Notes under the pieces: model-generated
What the model was told of the DNA's origin: nothing
The model's input: only the letters and a program-made list of their open reading frames with translations
The model's database searches: none
Shown: in pieces, positions 62,508 through 64,000 of the stretch
Numbering within the stretch: position 1 is the stretch's first letter
How the letters are laid out: each line of letters starts with the position of its first letter
Assembly (NCBI GenBank): GCA_021732005.1
Contig: JAKFVT010000063.1
Location: forward strand, 62,001 to 126,000
Origin: Mycobacterium sp.
Lineage (GTDB): Bacteria; Actinomycetota; Actinomycetes; Mycobacteriales; Mycobacteriaceae
Length of the DNA: 64,000 nucleotides
Direction: 5' to 3'
Position numbers and translations under genes: made by a program

Positions 62508-62549
62508 CGGCGATGACGGGCATCGCCGGCCCGGCGGTCCAGCCGGGCC
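62508..62549 (-). terminator. Two hairpins downstream of recD
   Basis: CGGCGATG-ACGGG-CATCGCCG (62508-62528) and GGCCCGGC-GGTCCA-GCCGGGCC (62528-62549) lie between the recD stop and the MFS start. They could end recD transcription, although no T-tract follows. The rest of the 291-bp gap shows no gene. Confidence 0.5.
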
Positions 62550-62608
62550 ATTTCTGTCGCGGCTTGCAGGCTCAACTTGCTCCAAAAGGGCTGCCGTTCG
62601 GCCCCGGG

Positions 62609-64000
62609 TCAGGCCAGCAGCCGGCGACTGAGCCCGCTGGCTCGCACCGCCCGTCGCCCGACCGCGGCGCGCAGCTGCTCAGCCGAGCCCACCACCCGCA
62701 CCTTCGTCTTGGCCCGAGTCACCGCGGTGTACAACAACTCCCGGCTCAGCAACCGTGAATCCGTCGGCGGCAGAAGCACCGTCACCTCCGCGACCTGACT
62801 GCCCTGACTCTTGTGGATCGTCATCGCATGCATGGTCTCGATATCGGCCAGGCGGCTGGTGGCGAACTCGGCGGGCCCGTCCGCTCCGGCCACCGCCACC
62901 CGCAAAACACCGTCGCGCAGCACGGTCACCCCGATGTCGCCGTTGTAGAGCCGCAGCCCGAAGTCGTTGGCGGTGACCAACACCGGCCGGCCCGCGTACC
63001 ACGAAGCCCATTGGGGGGCATCGGTTTCCTCGGCCAACCACCGCTCGACCTGCCGGTTCCAGTACGCCACCCCGTGCGGCCCGCGCCGGTGCGCACACAG
63101 CAGCCGGTGCTCCTCCAGGGTGGCCAGCGCCGCCTGCCCGTTGCCGAGAACCGCGGCCTCGCGCAGGCGGATCGCATGCGGAACCAGCACCCGGCGAAGC
63201 GCTGTGGTGGGCTCTTCGGTGTCGATCCATTCGATGTGCTCACCACCGGCGTGCAGGACGTCGATCGCGCGGTTGGCGTCACCGATCCGGATCGCCAGTG
63301 CCAGCGCCCCGATGGAGGCGCCGAACCGGTGTGGCGTGATCAGCTTGGCCACCGGCGTATCGCCGCGCGCACTGAGCCCCTCCACCAAATCGGCCAGTAC
63401 AGCACCGGCTTCCACCGAGGCCAGCTGGTCGGGGTCACCGACCAGCAGCAGCCGCGACTCCGGCCGGACCGCTTCGACCAGGCGGGCCATCATCGTCAGC
63501 GACACCATCGACGTCTCGTCGACAACGATCACGTCGTGCGGCAACCGGTTCTCCCGGTGATGCCGGAACCGTGCCGAAGTCCTGGGCAGCGGACCCAGCA
63601 GCCGGTGCAGCGTGGTGGCGCGCAGCCCCTTCAGCCGGTCGCGATCGGCGGGCGTCAGTTCGTCGACTTCAGCCTGCACCGCCTCCTGCAGTCGGGCGGC
63701 CGCCTTACCCGTCGGCGCGGCCAGCGCGATGCGCAGCCCCGGTGTTCCTTCCAGCTCCGCCTGCTCGGCCAGCAGTGCCAGCAGCCTCGCCACGGTGGTG
63801 GTCTTGCCGGTGCCCGGCCCCCCCGTCAGCACCGTGAGCCCCTGGGCCAGGGCGACCTCCGCGACTCGGCGTTGTTCGTCATATCCCGCCGGGAAAAGCC
63901 TTGCAACGTCCGGCAATCGGCGCTGCGGCCGGGCAGCCGCCAGTGCCAACACGTCGGCGGCGACCTGGCGTTCCTCCAACCAGTACCGGTCGAAGTACAG
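62609..64000 (-). CDS. recD: Exonuclease V alpha subunit RecD (N-terminus cut)
   Basis: At least 464 residues of a RecD helicase; the start lies beyond the window (the frame is open to the edge, LYFDRYWLEERQVAA). Walker A is LTGGPGTGKTTTVARL, Walker B VIVVDETSMVSL, and the C-terminal helicase motifs TIHKSQGSQVAEVTVLLPP and LLYTAVTRAKTKVRVVGS are present. RecD drives the RecBCD complex on broken DNA ends. The recB and recC genes would be expected just outside the window. Confidence 0.94.
   Translation of the reverse strand: MYFDRYWLEERQVAADVLALAAARPQRRLPDVARLFPAGYDEQRRVAEVALAQGLTVLTGGPGTGKTTTVARLLALLAEQAELEGTPGLRIALAAPTGKAAARLQEAVQAEVDELTPADRDRLKGLRATTLHRLLGPLPRTSARFRHHRENRLPHDVIVVDETSMVSLTMMARLVEAVRPESRLLLVGDPDQLASVEAGAVLADLVEGLSARGDTPVAKLITPHRFGASIGALALAIRIGDANRAIDVLHAGGEHIEWIDTEEPTTALRRVLVPHAIRLREAAVLGNGQAALATLEEHRLLCAHRRGPHGVAYWNRQVERWLAEETDAPQWASWYAGRPVLVTANDFGLRLYNGDIGVTVLRDGVLRVAVAGADGPAEFATSRLADIETMHAMTIHKSQGSQVAEVTVLLPPTDSRLLSRELLYTAVTRAKTKVRVVGSAEQLRAAVGRRAVRASGLSRRLLA

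Overview
The window is high-GC DNA with dense, overlapping genes. It most likely comes from a fast-growing mycobacterium (Mycolicibacterium type). The block of about 4.8-15.7 kb holds a ClC channel, an AlkA-like glycosylase, DUF427, an extended SDR, a SnoaL-like protein, MsrA, CYP138 and TetR. From memory this matches the gene content of M. tuberculosis Rv0135c-Rv0143c in rearranged order. Other mycobacterial signs are Dps1, an MmcO-type multicopper oxidase, Ddn/F420 enzymes, DUF5709, a DesA3-like desaturase, a SigI-like sigma factor and many GTG starts. No rRNA, tRNA, CRISPR array, IS element or prophage was seen.

Layout. 0-1.1 kb: the end of a fructose PTS permease plus HPr. 1.1-4.7 kb: a sulfide/persulfide operon (TauE-like exporter, CstB-like persulfide dioxygenase-rhodanese, type II SQR) behind two CsoR-family-like operators. 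4.8-15.7 kb: ClC, aquaporin, Dps, then the conserved block, with MsrB/MsrA and CYP138/TetR. 15.7-21.4 kb: two zinc alcohol dehydrogenases flanking an unusual cluster, which has a papain-fold (C39-like) protein divergent from a 61-residue Gly/Asp repeat peptide, a JmjC/cupin oxygenase and a sucraseferredoxin. 21.5-25.1 kb: a fluoroquinolone-export-like ABC system, an internally deleted methyltransferase and a TIGR03085 protein. 25.2-28.3 kb: a three-gene uracil catabolism (URC) operon. 28.4-32.9 kb: a copper-related region (multicopper oxidase, His-rich sensor kinase, DUF305 lipoprotein, His-rich membrane protein) sharing a duplicated 25-bp motif.

33-41.3 kb: a GT39 glycosyltransferase, the first reductase/desaturase pair with a DesT-like TetR, a HAD phosphatase and the glycogen debranching enzyme. 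41.5-46.7 kb: DUF5709, GNAT, an SDR/enoyl-CoA hydratase pair and a magnesium-type NRAMP with an MgtE_N/PRC partner. 46.7-51 kb: acyl-CoA dehydrogenase with TetR, then thioesterase II and a CaiB-type CoA transferase. 51-53.9 kb: a small acidic peptide, a phosphoesterase and a MarR-controlled Drr-like ABC exporter. 53.9-56.2 kb: a Ddn-like/NmrA operon opposite a SigI-like ECF sigma factor with a matching promoter. 56.2-62.3 kb: the second reductase/desaturase system (with an alpha/beta hydrolase) opposite a PucR regulator, then an MFS exporter. 62.6-64 kb: recD, cut by the window edge.

The most unusual part is the repeat-peptide/JmjC/sucraseferredoxin/C39-like cluster at 16.9-19.9 kb. It has the layout of a peptide-modification system. 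That is inference; the sequence shows only gene order, overlaps, motifs and a peptide repeat kept by synonymous change.
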